Shown here: positions 55,076-63,940 of the stretch, one piece after another
Layout of the letters: every line of letters starts with the position of its first letter
Position numbering within the stretch: position 1 is the stretch's first letter
Origin: Rhodoferax sp.
GTDB taxonomy: Bacteria; Pseudomonadota; Gammaproteobacteria; Burkholderiales; Burkholderiaceae_C
NCBI RefSeq assembly: GCF_030646845.1
Contig: NZ_JAUSLE010000026.1
Coordinates: 1 to 64,000, forward strand
Length of the DNA: 64,000 bases
Direction of reading: 5' to 3'
Made by a program: the position numbers and the translations under genes
Notes under the pieces: model-generated
Databases searched by the model: none
What the model saw: the letters and a program-made list of their open reading frames with translations, nothing else
What the model was told of the DNA's origin: nothing

Positions 55076-56014
55076 ATGCACCTCCTGATTCCGTTCGCGT
55101 TTTGCAGCTCTGAAGGCTGCGCCGCGGCCCTGCCCACACTCAAACTGCCCCACCTGGCGAAGCTGCTGGCCCGCCTCACGCCCCTGCCGCTGGACAAGGG
55201 CGATGAGTTCAGTCTGTCTCCACCGCATGAGCGCGCCTTGGCCCGTACTCTGGGCCTGCCAGTGCAAGACGGACTGCTCCCCTGGGCGGCGCTACAGGCA
55301 TTGAAGAGCCAACCGGCTGACGGCGCCTGGGGCTTCATCACGCCCTGCCACTGGCAAGTGGGCACGAACCACATCGCCATGAGCGGGCTGGAGCTGCCAG
55401 ACTTCTCCACGCAGGAGTCGCAGACCCTGCTGGCAGCCATGCAGCCCTATTTTGAAGAAGACGGCATCGCCCTGCACTACGACCACCCCACCCGCTGGCT
55501 CGCCCGCGGAGACCTGTTTGACGGTCTGGCCACCGCCTCGCTGGACCGCGTCGTGGGGCGCAACGTCGAGAACTGGATGCCGCGCAGCGCCAGTGCCGCC
55601 GGCTTGCGACGGCTGCAAAACGAAATGCAGATGCTGCTCTATACCCACCCGGTGAATGACGCGCGTTCTGCGCGCGGTGCGCCACCCGTCAACTCGTTCT
55701 GGCTGAGTGGCACTGGCGCCCTGCCCCATCCAATGCCTGAACCCGCTGAGCCGCAGCCGGTCGTGGTCACCCACCTGCGGGAAGCGGCGCTCAATGAAGA
55801 CTGGGCCGCATGGGTGCAAGCCTGGCAAGCACTGGACGCCACCGATTGCCTGGCGCTGCTCCGTGCGCTGGATCAGGGCGGCAGCGGCCACCAACTCACA
55901 CTCTGCGGTGAACGCAACGCGCAGACCTTTGACGCCCAGCCACAAACATTTTACAGACGATTTATGAACCTTTTTGGCACCCAGCCCCCGTCAATACTGC
56001 TTGAGACGCTATGA
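55076..56014 (+). CDS. Conserved hypothetical protein upstream of recJ
   Basis: A 312-residue protein I do not firmly recognise; Burkholderiales homologues upstream of recJ are sometimes annotated as phosphoglycerate-mutase-like (COG4255), though the mutase motifs are not visible. Seen features: a TPLPLDKGDEFSLSPPHERALARTLGL segment, ITPCHWQVGTNHIAM, and an acidic C-terminal half; no signal peptide or membrane helix. The TGA overlaps the recJ ATG (ATGA), and both are supplied by a dispersed repeat at 55981-56024. The last ~14 codons therefore come from repeat DNA. Confidence 0.7.
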   Translation: MHLLIPFAFCSSEGCAAALPTLKLPHLAKLLARLTPLPLDKGDEFSLSPPHERALARTLGLPVQDGLLPWAALQALKSQPADGAWGFITPCHWQVGTNHIAMSGLELPDFSTQESQTLLAAMQPYFEEDGIALHYDHPTRWLARGDLFDGLATASLDRVVGRNVENWMPRSASAAGLRRLQNEMQMLLYTHPVNDARSARGAPPVNSFWLSGTGALPHPMPEPAEPQPVVVTHLREAALNEDWAAWVQAWQALDATDCLALLRALDQGGSGHQLTLCGERNAQTFDAQPQTFYRRFMNLFGTQPPSILLETL

Positions 56015-56024
56015 AAATAATAGC
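55981..56024 (+). repeat. Dispersed repeat spanning the stop/start junction before recJ
   Basis: CCAGCCCCCG and TACTGC precede core 56008-56024 (GCTATGAAAATAATAGC). The core contains the TGA of the upstream gene (56012-56014) and the ATG of recJ (56011-56013). Confidence 0.75.
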
Positions 56025-57735
56025 TAGAGACATCCCGCCGCGCGCCCAGTGGGCCCTGGAACAGGCCGGCATTCATCCCCTGCTGGCCCAGCTCTATGCG
56101 GCGCGCGGCGTGCAGGGCACACAGGAGCTGGACGACGGCCTGGCACGCCTCATTCCACCGGGCGAGATGCTGGGCACCAGCGCCGCAGCCGGCCTGTTGG
56201 CGGACGCCATTGCCGCGAACAAGAAACTCTGCATCGTGGCCGACTACGACTGCGACGGCGCCACCGCCTGTGCCGTGGGCCTGCGCGGCCTGCGCATGCT
56301 GGGCGCCAAATACGTGGACTACATCGTGCCGGACCGGGTGGTGGACGGCTACGGCCTGACGCCCCCGATCTCGCAGCGCGTCAAGGACAGCGGCGCCGAC
56401 GTGCTGATCACGGTGGACAACGGCATCGCCAGCCTGGCCGGGGTGGCCACGGCCCGGGCGCTAGGCCTGCAGGTTCTGGTGACGGATCACCACCTGCCCG
56501 CCAGCATCGATGGCCAGATCGTGCTGCCCGAGGCCGACGTCATCGTCAACCCCAACCAGCCGGACTGTACGTTCGCGAGCAAATCGATCGCCGGGGTCGG
56601 CGTGATGTTTTATGTCCTGCTGGCACTGCGCGCCGAGTTGCGCCAGCGCGGCGTGTTTGACGCGCAGACCCAGCCCAAGCTGGACACTTTGCTGCCGCTG
56701 GTCGCGCTGGGCACCGTGGCCGACGTGGTCAGGCTCGATGCGAACAACCGCCGCCTGGTCGCGCAGGGGCTCAAACGGGTACGCGCCGGCGCCATGCCGG
56801 TCGGGCTGGCCAGCCTGTTCGAAGCCTCCGGGCGCAGCGCACCGGTCGCCACCACCTTCGACTTTGGCTTTGCACTGGGCCCGCGCATCAACGCGGCCGG
56901 GCGCCTGTCCGACATGACGCTGGGCATTGAATGCCTGCTGACCGACGATGCAGCGCGTGCGGCAGAGTTGGCCAAGACGCTGGACGGCATCAACCGGGAA
57001 CGGCGCGAAATTGAAGGCACCATGCGCGAACAGGCATTTGCCATTGCCGAATCCCTGTTTGACGACGAGGAGGAACCGCCACCCGCCATCTGCGTCTTCG
57101 ACCCCGATTTTCACGAAGGCGTGGTCGGCATTGTGGCCTCGCGCATCAAGGACAAGCTGCACCGCCCCACGTTCGTCTTTGCCGCCAGCGCCGCGCCAGG
57201 CAAGGAACACGAACTCAAAGGCTCTGGTCGCTCGATTGCGGGCTTTCACCTGCGCGACGCGCTGGACCTGGTGGCCAAGCGCTACCCCGGCGTGCTGCTG
57301 CGTTTTGGCGGCCACGCCATGGCGGCAGGCTGCACCATTGCCGAAGAAAACTTTGACGCTTTCGAGCAGGGGCTGAACGAAGTTGCGCAAGAGTGGCTGG
57401 ACGCCGCCACCCTCACCCGCCGCCTCGACACCGATGGCCCGCTCAAAGCCGAGTTCCGCCGGGTCGAACTGGTCGATGTGTTGCACAAGGAGGTGTGGGG
57501 GCAGGGCTTTGCCCCCCCGACCTTCAGCGAAGAACTGGAAGTGGTGTCGCAACGGCTGGTCGGTGAAAAGCACCTCGCCCTCAAACTCAAGCACCAGGGC
57601 CAGCCGGTGGATGGCATCTGGTTTGGCCACACCGAGCCACTGCCGGCACGCGTCAAACTCGCCTTCCGGCTCGATGCCGACGCCTGGAACGGCGTGCGCC
57701 GGGTGCGGTTCCTGGTGGAGGCGGCGGAAATATAA
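56011..57735 (+). CDS. recJ: Single-stranded-DNA-specific exonuclease RecJ
   Basis: A 574-residue DHH-superfamily 5'-3' exonuclease for recombination and mismatch repair. DHH motifs: VADYDCDGATA, VTVDNGIAS, VTDHHLP; then the DHHA1 C-terminal domain with GRSIAGFHLRDALDLV and FGGHAMAAGCTI. Metal-binding aspartates and histidines are present. The first residues (MKIIAR) are encoded within a dispersed repeat core. Translation is probably coupled to the upstream gene through the ATGA overlap. Confidence 0.95.
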   Translation: MKIIARDIPPRAQWALEQAGIHPLLAQLYAARGVQGTQELDDGLARLIPPGEMLGTSAAAGLLADAIAANKKLCIVADYDCDGATACAVGLRGLRMLGAKYVDYIVPDRVVDGYGLTPPISQRVKDSGADVLITVDNGIASLAGVATARALGLQVLVTDHHLPASIDGQIVLPEADVIVNPNQPDCTFASKSIAGVGVMFYVLLALRAELRQRGVFDAQTQPKLDTLLPLVALGTVADVVRLDANNRRLVAQGLKRVRAGAMPVGLASLFEASGRSAPVATTFDFGFALGPRINAAGRLSDMTLGIECLLTDDAARAAELAKTLDGINRERREIEGTMREQAFAIAESLFDDEEEPPPAICVFDPDFHEGVVGIVASRIKDKLHRPTFVFAASAAPGKEHELKGSGRSIAGFHLRDALDLVAKRYPGVLLRFGGHAMAAGCTIAEENFDAFEQGLNEVAQEWLDAATLTRRLDTDGPLKAEFRRVELVDVLHKEVWGQGFAPPTFSEELEVVSQRLVGEKHLALKLKHQGQPVDGIWFGHTEPLPARVKLAFRLDADAWNGVRRVRFLVEAAEI

Positions 57736-57754
57736 GTGTCAGAAGCTCACAACC

Positions 57755-58441
57755 ATGCACCCCCTGAAACGACCTGCTTGCCGCCCCCCGATAACCTTCG
57801 GCTTGACGACGCTGCTCTGGCTGGCCTGCGCGCTGCCCGCCATAGGCGCCGACCAGCCCGTGGGCATCACGGCCGAGCTGCCCTACCTGGAGGTGAAACA
57901 CGAGGGTCGTGTCATCCGCGTTGAGCGAAATCCGGACAACCTCAACATGATCGATCCGGATCTGGCCCTGACCTCTCGGGCCTGCCCCCCTTTCTGCATC
58001 CAGCCGGTGGTGATTGCCCCCGGGGTTGAGACGCTGGGCGAACTGGAGGTACTGGACTACATCCAACGCTTCAGTACCGGCGACAAGAGCGTGCTGCTGA
58101 TCGACTCACGCGAGCCCGAATGGCTGCAGCGCTTCGGCATGATTCCGGGCAGCATCAGCCTGAGCTGGACCCATCTGCACCCGCAACACACCTCGGTCGA
58201 AAAAATTGCCGAGACGGTGGAAGACCTTTTTGGCGCCTATCGCGTCGGCCCGCTCTGGAACTTTGCAGATGCCAGGACGCTGGTGCTCTACTGCAACGGC
58301 GCCTGGTGCGGCCAGTCTCCCACCAGTATTCGCCAATTGCTGGGCATGGGCTACCCGGCTCACAAGATCAAGTGGTACCGCAGCGGTATCCAGGGCTGGA
58401 AGCTGCTTGGGCTGACGACCGTGCAGCCCCGATCGCCTTAG
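57755..58441 (+). CDS. Exported rhodanese-domain protein
   Basis: A 228-residue sulfurtransferase-like protein. A signal peptide (~1-32, LLWLACALPAIGAD) precedes a region with a CPPFC motif (~77-81) and a rhodanese domain with the active-site Cys in LVLYCNGAWCGQSP, followed by LLGMGYPAHKIKWYRSGIQGW. Probably periplasmic; the physiological sulfur donor or redox partner is unknown. ATG 57755 begins the signal peptide. Its TAG overlaps the convergent DUF599 stop. Confidence 0.88.
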   Translation: MHPLKRPACRPPITFGLTTLLWLACALPAIGADQPVGITAELPYLEVKHEGRVIRVERNPDNLNMIDPDLALTSRACPPFCIQPVVIAPGVETLGELEVLDYIQRFSTGDKSVLLIDSREPEWLQRFGMIPGSISLSWTHLHPQHTSVEKIAETVEDLFGAYRVGPLWNFADARTLVLYCNGAWCGQSPTSIRQLLGMGYPAHKIKWYRSGIQGWKLLGLTTVQPRSP

Positions 58442-59118
58442 CCCATCAGGTCTGCGTCACTGCGGGGCGCGCGGTCCAGGTGGTACAGGAAAAAGATGAG
58501 CAACGCCGTCGCGCCCAGCAGGAACAGCGGACCAAACAGCCAGAACAGCAGCGGCACCGTGAAATAGTAGGCCCGCATGCCAATGCGGTAAAAGACGCCT
58601 GCGCGGTTCATTTGCGCCACCACATGGCCAATCTGAATGCGTTCGAGCTCTCGGTCCAGCGGCACGTTGATCGAATAGCCAATGTGATGAAACAGTCGTA
58701 CCGACATCGAGAAGGCGAAAAATACAAGAAGCAGGTCAAACAGCATCATCAGCAGTTTGAACAGCCACATCTCGGCGCTGACGTGACCCAGAAAATTGAG
58801 CGAGTGCCAGGTGCCGGAGAGCTTGTCGCCTTGGGCGCTCAACGTCAGCACACCAATGATCAGCAGGACGGCCGTCGATGCCATGAAACTGGCCGACATG
58901 GTGGAGTTGCGCAGGGTCTGCACCGCCAGGATGTCGCGCCGCTCGCGCATCACGCTGGCCACCCAGGCCTCACGGGCCGCCAGCATGACGTCCTGCGCGC
59001 TGGACGCCGGGTCACGGCGGGTACGCCAGCGCAAGTAGAGCTGGTAAAAATAAATCGCGGCGGCACTGAGGGCAAAGCTCAGGAGATCGGTGGCGTGAGT
59101 AGCAATGAAATCGGGCAT
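58438..59118 (-). CDS. DUF599 membrane protein
   Basis: A 226-residue membrane protein of the DUF599 family, with about four helices (LLSFALSAAAIYFYQLYL, TMSASFMASTAVLLIIGVLT, LLMMLFDLLLVFFAFSMSV, YFTVPLLFWLFGPLFLLGATAL) and the conserved NSTMSASFMAS segment. Function unknown. ATG 59118 opens the first helix. Confidence 0.85.
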   Translation of the reverse strand: MPDFIATHATDLLSFALSAAAIYFYQLYLRWRTRRDPASSAQDVMLAAREAWVASVMRERRDILAVQTLRNSTMSASFMASTAVLLIIGVLTLSAQGDKLSGTWHSLNFLGHVSAEMWLFKLLMMLFDLLLVFFAFSMSVRLFHHIGYSINVPLDRELERIQIGHVVAQMNRAGVFYRIGMRAYYFTVPLLFWLFGPLFLLGATALLIFFLYHLDRAPRSDADLMG

Positions 59119-59243
59119 GGGGCAATTTTGCCAGTTCGCCAGGGACGGTGGCAAAGCAACGATCCGCCTGCGCCTGACCTTGCCTGGTCAGGGTCGATCG
59201 CCCGGCCCAGGCGTCTGCCGGTCACAACGCCTAAAATGCAGGG

Positions 59244-60143
59244 GTGCCATCCATCCTCAACGCCGACCTCCACTGCCATTCCGTCGTGTCCGACGGCACC
59301 CTGACACCCGAAGCGCTGGCCGCACGCGCCAAGGCCAATGGGGTGGAGTTGTGGGCCCTGACCGACCATGACGAAATTGGTGGCCAGCAACGTGCCGCTG
59401 CGGCGGCCAGCGCCATCGGCATGCACTACCTTACCGGCGTTGAGATTTCGGTCACCTTCGTCGCGCAAACGGTCCACATCGTGGGCCTGGGGTTTGATCC
59501 GGAAAACCCGGCCCTGAAGCTGGGCCTCAACCAGACCCGGGGTGGCCGCGGGCAACGTGCGATGGACATGTCCGACGGCTTGGCCAAGGCGGGCATTCCG
59601 GGAGCTTATGACGGCGCCTTGAAATTTGCCGGTAACCACGAACTGATTTCCCGCACCCACTTTGCCCGCTTTCTGGTGGAAAGCGGCGTCTGCCGGGACA
59701 CCTATGAAGTGTTCCGCAAATACCTGACCGAAGGCAAGCCCGGCTTTGTAGAGCACCGCTGGGCCAGCCTGAAAGACGCCGTGACCTGGATCCGGGAAGC
59801 CGGCGGGGTGGCGGTGATTGCGCACCCGGCACGCTACAAGTTCACCAGCAACGAGGAATTCGCGCTGTTCAGCGAATTCAAAAGCCATGGCGGGCAGGGC
59901 GTGGAAGTGGTCACCGGCAGCCACACGGCGGCCGAATACATCACCTATGCCGACACTGCCCGCGAATTCGGTCTGGCGGCAAGCCGGGGTAGTGATTTCC
60001 ACAGCCCGGATGAGAGCCACACGGAACTGGGCACACTCCCCTATCTGCCGGGCAAACTGACGCCGGTCTGGGAACTGCTGGCCGACCGTATCCGGCACGC
60101 ATCTGTCGAGAGTCCGGGGGCCAGTGCCCCCACGGGCCATTGA
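59244..60143 (+). CDS. PHP-domain phosphatase (3',5'-nucleotide phosphatase / RNase AM type)
   Basis: A 299-residue PHP-domain hydrolase. Metal-binding motifs are DLHCHSVVSDG, LTDHDEIGG, VEISVTF, IAHPARYK and GSDFHSPDE. Relatives remove the 3' phosphate of nucleoside bisphosphates or process 5S rRNA ends (YciV/TrpH family). The start is GTG 59244; an ATG does not fit. It heads a run with the EamA transporter (6 bp apart) and Sua5/YciO genes. Confidence 0.9.
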   Translation: MPSILNADLHCHSVVSDGTLTPEALAARAKANGVELWALTDHDEIGGQQRAAAAASAIGMHYLTGVEISVTFVAQTVHIVGLGFDPENPALKLGLNQTRGGRGQRAMDMSDGLAKAGIPGAYDGALKFAGNHELISRTHFARFLVESGVCRDTYEVFRKYLTEGKPGFVEHRWASLKDAVTWIREAGGVAVIAHPARYKFTSNEEFALFSEFKSHGGQGVEVVTGSHTAAEYITYADTAREFGLAASRGSDFHSPDESHTELGTLPYLPGKLTPVWELLADRIRHASVESPGASAPTGH

Positions 60144-60149
60144 CGCCCC

Positions 60150-61064
60150 ATGGCCTTCTGGCGCACCCGACAGGGTGCTGGCGTTTTACTCATCGTGCTG
60201 GCGGCGCTCGCGTTTGCCGTGCTGGACACCACCACCAAATATGCCGCCACACTGGCACCGGTGCTGATGTTGCTGTGGTTCCGCTATGCGTTTCAGGCGG
60301 TGGTGACCTTTGCCCTGCGCTTTCCGGTGCAAAAACTGGCGTTGCTGACGACCCCCAATCCACGCTTTCAGACCCTGCGCGGGGTGCTGCTGCTGACCAC
60401 CAGCGCCTGCTCATTTTTTGGCTTGCAGCATCTGCCTGTGGGCGAGTTCACTGCGATGGTGATGCTGTCGCCCCTGGTGGCCACCGCGCTGGCGGCCTGG
60501 CTGCTGAAAGACCATGTCTCCCCGCGGCGCTGGCTGCTGATGGCGGCGGGATTGGGCGGGGTGCTGCTGGTGATTCGTCCCGGCGGTCAGGTCTTCAGCT
60601 GGGCCTTGCTGTTTCCCGTGCTGCTGGTCAGCACCTATGCCTGGTTTCAGGTGCTGACCAGCCGCCTGAGTGGTGAAGAAAACCCGTACACCACCCACTT
60701 CTACACCGGACTGGTGGGTACCCTGGTGATGAGCCCCATCGTGGTGTTCAGCTGGGACACGGCGGCTCTGCTGGCACATTGGCCCTGGTTTGTACTCATC
60801 GGTTTTCTGGGGACCTTTGGCCACCTGATGTTGATCCGGGCCTACATGCGGGCCTCTGCGCCGGTGCTGACGCCCTACCTCTATACGCAAATCGCGTTTG
60901 CAACGCTGGGCGGCTGGCTGGTGTTCAGGCACGTCCCCGACACCCTGGCCTGGCTCGGCATTGCCGTGATTGCTGGCACCGGCATTGGCAATGCCCTGCT
61001 CTCCGCCCACGAGGTGGCCGTGCAACGGCGCGCGGTCGTTCGCCAGCCCGCGCCCACGCCTTGA
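60150..61064 (+). CDS. EamA-family drug/metabolite transporter
   Basis: A 304-residue inner-membrane protein with about ten helices in two EamA repeats (LAFAVLDTTTKYAATLAPVL in the first, TYAWFQVLTSRLSGEENPY in the second). Closest in feel to the RhaT/YdcZ-like exporters; substrate unknown. Starts 6 bp after the PHP gene and is followed 37 bp later by the Sua5/YciO gene. Confidence 0.87.
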   Translation: MAFWRTRQGAGVLLIVLAALAFAVLDTTTKYAATLAPVLMLLWFRYAFQAVVTFALRFPVQKLALLTTPNPRFQTLRGVLLLTTSACSFFGLQHLPVGEFTAMVMLSPLVATALAAWLLKDHVSPRRWLLMAAGLGGVLLVIRPGGQVFSWALLFPVLLVSTYAWFQVLTSRLSGEENPYTTHFYTGLVGTLVMSPIVVFSWDTAALLAHWPWFVLIGFLGTFGHLMLIRAYMRASAPVLTPYLYTQIAFATLGGWLVFRHVPDTLAWLGIAVIAGTGIGNALLSAHEVAVQRRAVVRQPAPTP

Positions 61065-61101
61065 TCCAGCCGACCCGACATCATTCGCCGACAATACACC
61101 C

Positions 61102-61725
61102 ATGCCCCAGCTCTTTGAACTTCACCCCGACAACCCGCAACTGCGGCTTTTGAAGCAGGCCGTCGCGCTGCTTGAAAAAGGCGAGATCCTGGCGGTGCCC
61201 ACCGACTCCAGCTACGCCCTGGTCTGCCATCTGGACGACAAGGCCGCGGCAGACAAGCTGCGCCGCATCCGGGGCGTGGACGACAAGCACCACCTCACCC
61301 TGTTGTGCCGCGATCTCAGTGAACTGGCCAACTACGCCAGGGTGGACAACCAGCAGTTTCGGCTCATCAAGTCCGCCACACCCGGGCCATACACCTTCAT
61401 TCTGGAAGCCAGCAAGGAAGTCCCCCGCCGCCTGAGTCACCCCTCCCGCAAGACCATCGGCCTGCGGGTACCGGACCACAAGGTATTGCAGGAGTTGCTG
61501 ACGCTGCACGACGGCCCCTTGCTTGCTACAACTCTAATAGCGCCCGGCGAGACAGAGCCGCTCAACGACGCGCAGGATATCCGTGCGCGTTACAAAAACC
61601 AGATTGCGGCCGTCGTGGACGCAGGCGCGTGCGCCCTGGAACCCACCACGGTGGTGGACCTGACCGGCGGCGAACCGGTGGTGATTCGCCAGGGACGCGG
61701 AACGCTGGCAGCCCTCGGTCTGTAA
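61102..61725 (+). CDS. Sua5/YciO/YrdC-family protein (YciO-like)
   Basis: A 207-residue protein with the Sua5/YciO fold: AVPTDSSYALVCHLD-type N-terminus, KHHLTLLCRDLSELANYARV, GPYTFILEASKEVPRR and the conserved GLRVPDHKV. Sua5/TsaC proteins make threonylcarbamoyl-adenylate for tRNA t6A; the YciO branch may have another ATP-dependent function. An in-frame repeat core encodes LATTLIA just before the end of the domain. Confidence 0.85.
   Translation: MPQLFELHPDNPQLRLLKQAVALLEKGEILAVPTDSSYALVCHLDDKAAADKLRRIRGVDDKHHLTLLCRDLSELANYARVDNQQFRLIKSATPGPYTFILEASKEVPRRLSHPSRKTIGLRVPDHKVLQELLTLHDGPLLATTLIAPGETEPLNDAQDIRARYKNQIAAVVDAGACALEPTTVVDLTGGEPVVIRQGRGTLAALGL
61525..61541. repeat. Repeat core inside the Sua5/YciO gene
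   Basis: The 17-mer GCTACAACTCTAATAGC fits the core pattern. The flanking left half is degenerate in both orientations, so this may be an eroded copy. Confidence 0.4.
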
Positions 61726-61760
61726 AGCGCCAGCCACATTGCCTCTGAGACAATTGCCCG

Positions 61761-62429
61761 ATGGATATCGCCCACCTCATTCAAACCGTCGCCCTGTATG
61801 CTCTGCCAGTGCTGTTCGCCATCACGATTCATGAGGCGGCCCATGGCTATGCCGCACGGCATTTTGGCGACAACACCGCCTACATGCTGGGGCGCATCAC
61901 ACTCAACCCGTTGAAGCACATTGACCCGGTGGGCACTATCCTGATGCCGCTGCTGCTGTACTTCGCCACCTCGGGGGCCTTCCTGTTCGGCTATGCCAAA
62001 CCGGTGCCGGTGCGGTTTGACAAGTTGCGCAATCCCAAGCGCGACATGATCTGGGTGGCACTGGCCGGGCCAGGGGCCAATTTCATCCAGGCCTTTCTCT
62101 GGGGCGCCCTGTTTTTCATCCTGAGGGGGACTGGCGTGACCGAGCCGTTTTTTCTCAAGATGGCGCAAGGCGGCATTCTGGTCAATTTGGTGATGTTTGC
62201 GTTCAACCTGTTTCCGCTGCCACCCCTTGATGGCGGGCGCATTCTGGTCGGCCTGCTGCCCTACCGCCAGGCCGAACTGGTGTCGCGCGTCGAGCCCTGG
62301 GGGTTTTTCATCGTGATGGCGCTCGTGATTTCAGGCGTTGTCAGCACGCTGTGGCTGCAACCCTTGATGGCGCTCAGCTATGGTCTGCTGGATATCTTGT
62401 TGACCCCGATTTCCATGATTTTTGGCTAG
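61761..62429 (+). CDS. Site-2 protease family (M50) membrane protein
   Basis: A 222-residue M50B zinc metalloprotease with about five helices. HEAAH (~24-28) and PPLDGG (~155) carry the zinc ligands; LGRITLNPLKHIDPVGT is typical of the short rhomboid-like/YwhC group. Probably cleaves membrane proteins; no PDZ domain. ATG 61761 gives MDIAHLIQTVALYAL. Confidence 0.91.
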   Translation: MDIAHLIQTVALYALPVLFAITIHEAAHGYAARHFGDNTAYMLGRITLNPLKHIDPVGTILMPLLLYFATSGAFLFGYAKPVPVRFDKLRNPKRDMIWVALAGPGANFIQAFLWGALFFILRGTGVTEPFFLKMAQGGILVNLVMFAFNLFPLPPLDGGRILVGLLPYRQAELVSRVEPWGFFIVMALVISGVVSTLWLQPLMALSYGLLDILLTPISMIFG

Positions 62430-62460
62430 CCCATTCCTTTGCACAAGAAGTTTTACGACC

Positions 62461-63756
62461 ATGAGTTCGAAGCGTTTTCTGACCGGGATCACCACCTCCG
62501 GCACCCCCCATCTGGGCAATTACGTCGGCTCCATCCGGCCATCGGTGCGACACAGCCTGGACCCTGACGTCGAGAGTTTCTATTTTCTGGCGGATTACCA
62601 CGCCCTGATCAAGATCGATGAGCCTGCGCGCATCCAACGCTCCACGCTGGAAATTGCGGCCAGCTGGCTCGCGGCCGGGCTGGACCCGGAACGCGTCATT
62701 TTCTATCGCCAGTCTGACGTGCCCGAAATTCCGGAACTCACGTGGCTGCTGACCTGCGTTATCGGCAAGGGCGTCCTGAACCGGGCTCACGCCTACAAGG
62801 CGGCGGTGGACAAGAACACGAGTGCCGGCGAAGACCCCGACGCGGATGTCAGTGCCGGCCTCTTCATGTATCCGGTGCTGATGGGCGCGGACATTCTGAT
62901 GTTCAACGCCCACAAGGTGCCGGTGGGGCGCGACCAGATCCAGCATATCGAGATGGCGCGCGACATGGCGCACAGCTTCAACTACCGCTATGGCGAACAC
63001 TTTGTGCCGCCCGAAGCCGAAATTGAGGAAGACGTAGCCACCCTGCCCGGCCTGGATGGCCGCAAAATGAGCAAGAGCTACGACAACACCATCCCGCTCT
63101 TCGCACCGCGGGAACAACTCAAAAAGCTCATCGCCAGCATCGTGACTGACTCATCAGCGCCCGGCGAGGCCAAAAACGTGGAAGGCTCTGCGCTGTTCCA
63201 GATTTACCAAGCCTTTGCCACGACTGAAGAGACTGCAGCCCTGCGTCAGGCCTACACCGACGGCATTGCCTGGGGTGACGCCAAACAGGTGGTGTTTGAG
63301 CGGATCGACCGCGAGATCGCTCCCATGCGTGAAGCGTATCTGGCGCTCCTGAACGACCCTGCAAAGATTGAGGCCATCCTGCTGGCCGGTGCCGCCAAGG
63401 CACGCCAGATCGCAACCCCGTTCATGGGTCGCCTGCGCCACGCCGTCGGCTTGCGCGACCTGCGTGTGCAAGCCAGTAGCAAAGCAGCAAAAACTGCCAA
63501 GGTCGCGAAACCCGTTTTCAAGCAATACCGCGAACGCGATGGCAAGTTCTACTTCAAGTTGATGGATGCTGATGGCCGTCTGCTGTTGCAGAGTACCGGC
63601 TTCGATTCACCCAGGGAGGCCGGTCAATCCATCGGTTTGTTGCAGACGCAGGGCGTCGCGGCCCTCGCCGGCCTGGCAGACAAACTGCAGCCGAATGCCG
63701 AAGTTGACGCCAAGGACATCAACACAGCCTTGCAGCTGATGACCGACGCAGAGTAA
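62461..63756 (+). CDS. trpS: Tryptophanyl-tRNA synthetase with C-terminal DUF1508-like extension
   Basis: A 431-residue class I synthetase charging tRNA-Trp. HIGH-type motif [12 protein letters not shown] (~8-19) and KMSKS ([11 protein letters not shown], ~202) are intact, and the core ends near residue 335, the usual full length. The last ~75 residues ([20 protein letters not shown], then [20 protein letters not shown]) resemble a single DUF1508/YegP repeat, an extension common in betaproteobacterial TrpS as I recall. Its role is unknown; it could add RNA contacts. ATG 62461 chosen. Confidence 0.93.
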   Translation: MSSKRFLTGITTSGTPHLGNYVGSIRPSVRHSLDPDVESFYFLADYHALIKIDEPARIQRSTLEIAASWLAAGLDPERVIFYRQSDVPEIPELTWLLTCVIGKGVLNRAHAYKAAVDKNTSAGEDPDADVSAGLFMYPVLMGADILMFNAHKVPVGRDQIQHIEMARDMAHSFNYRYGEHFVPPEAEIEEDVATLPGLDGRKMSKSYDNTIPLFAPREQLKKLIASIVTDSSAPGEAKNVEGSALFQIYQAFATTEETAALRQAYTDGIAWGDAKQVVFERIDREIAPMREAYLALLNDPAKIEAILLAGAAKARQIATPFMGRLRHAVGLRDLRVQASSKAAKTAKVAKPVFKQYRERDGKFYFKLMDADGRLLLQSTGFDSPREAGQSIGLLQTQGVAALAGLADKLQPNAEVDAKDINTALQLMTDAE

Positions 63757-63784
63757 GTCTGGCCGGCACGGGCAACGCCGCTGA

Positions 63785-63790
63785 TACAAT
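63785..63790 (+). promoter_or_regulatory. Candidate -10 box for tRNA-Ser
   Basis: TACAAT lies 18 bp before the tRNA. No matching -35 TTGACA is visible at 17-bp spacing (63762-63767 reads GCCGGC), so this is tentative. Confidence 0.35.
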
Positions 63791-63807
63791 GGCACGCAGT
63801 CGACACA

Positions 63808-63895
<88 letters not shown>

Positions 63896-63900
63896 AAATA

Positions 63901-63940
63901 AAACCCTAAGTGATTGATTCACTTAGGGTTTTTATTTTTT
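63901..63940. terminator. Bidirectional terminator between tRNA-Ser and the convergent gene
   Basis: AAACCCTAAGTGA (63901-63913) pairs with TCACTTAGGGTTT (63919-63931) around TTGAT, followed by a T-run to 63940. The opposite strand also ends in a T-rich tract, and the minus-strand stop codon lies within it. Confidence 0.85.
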
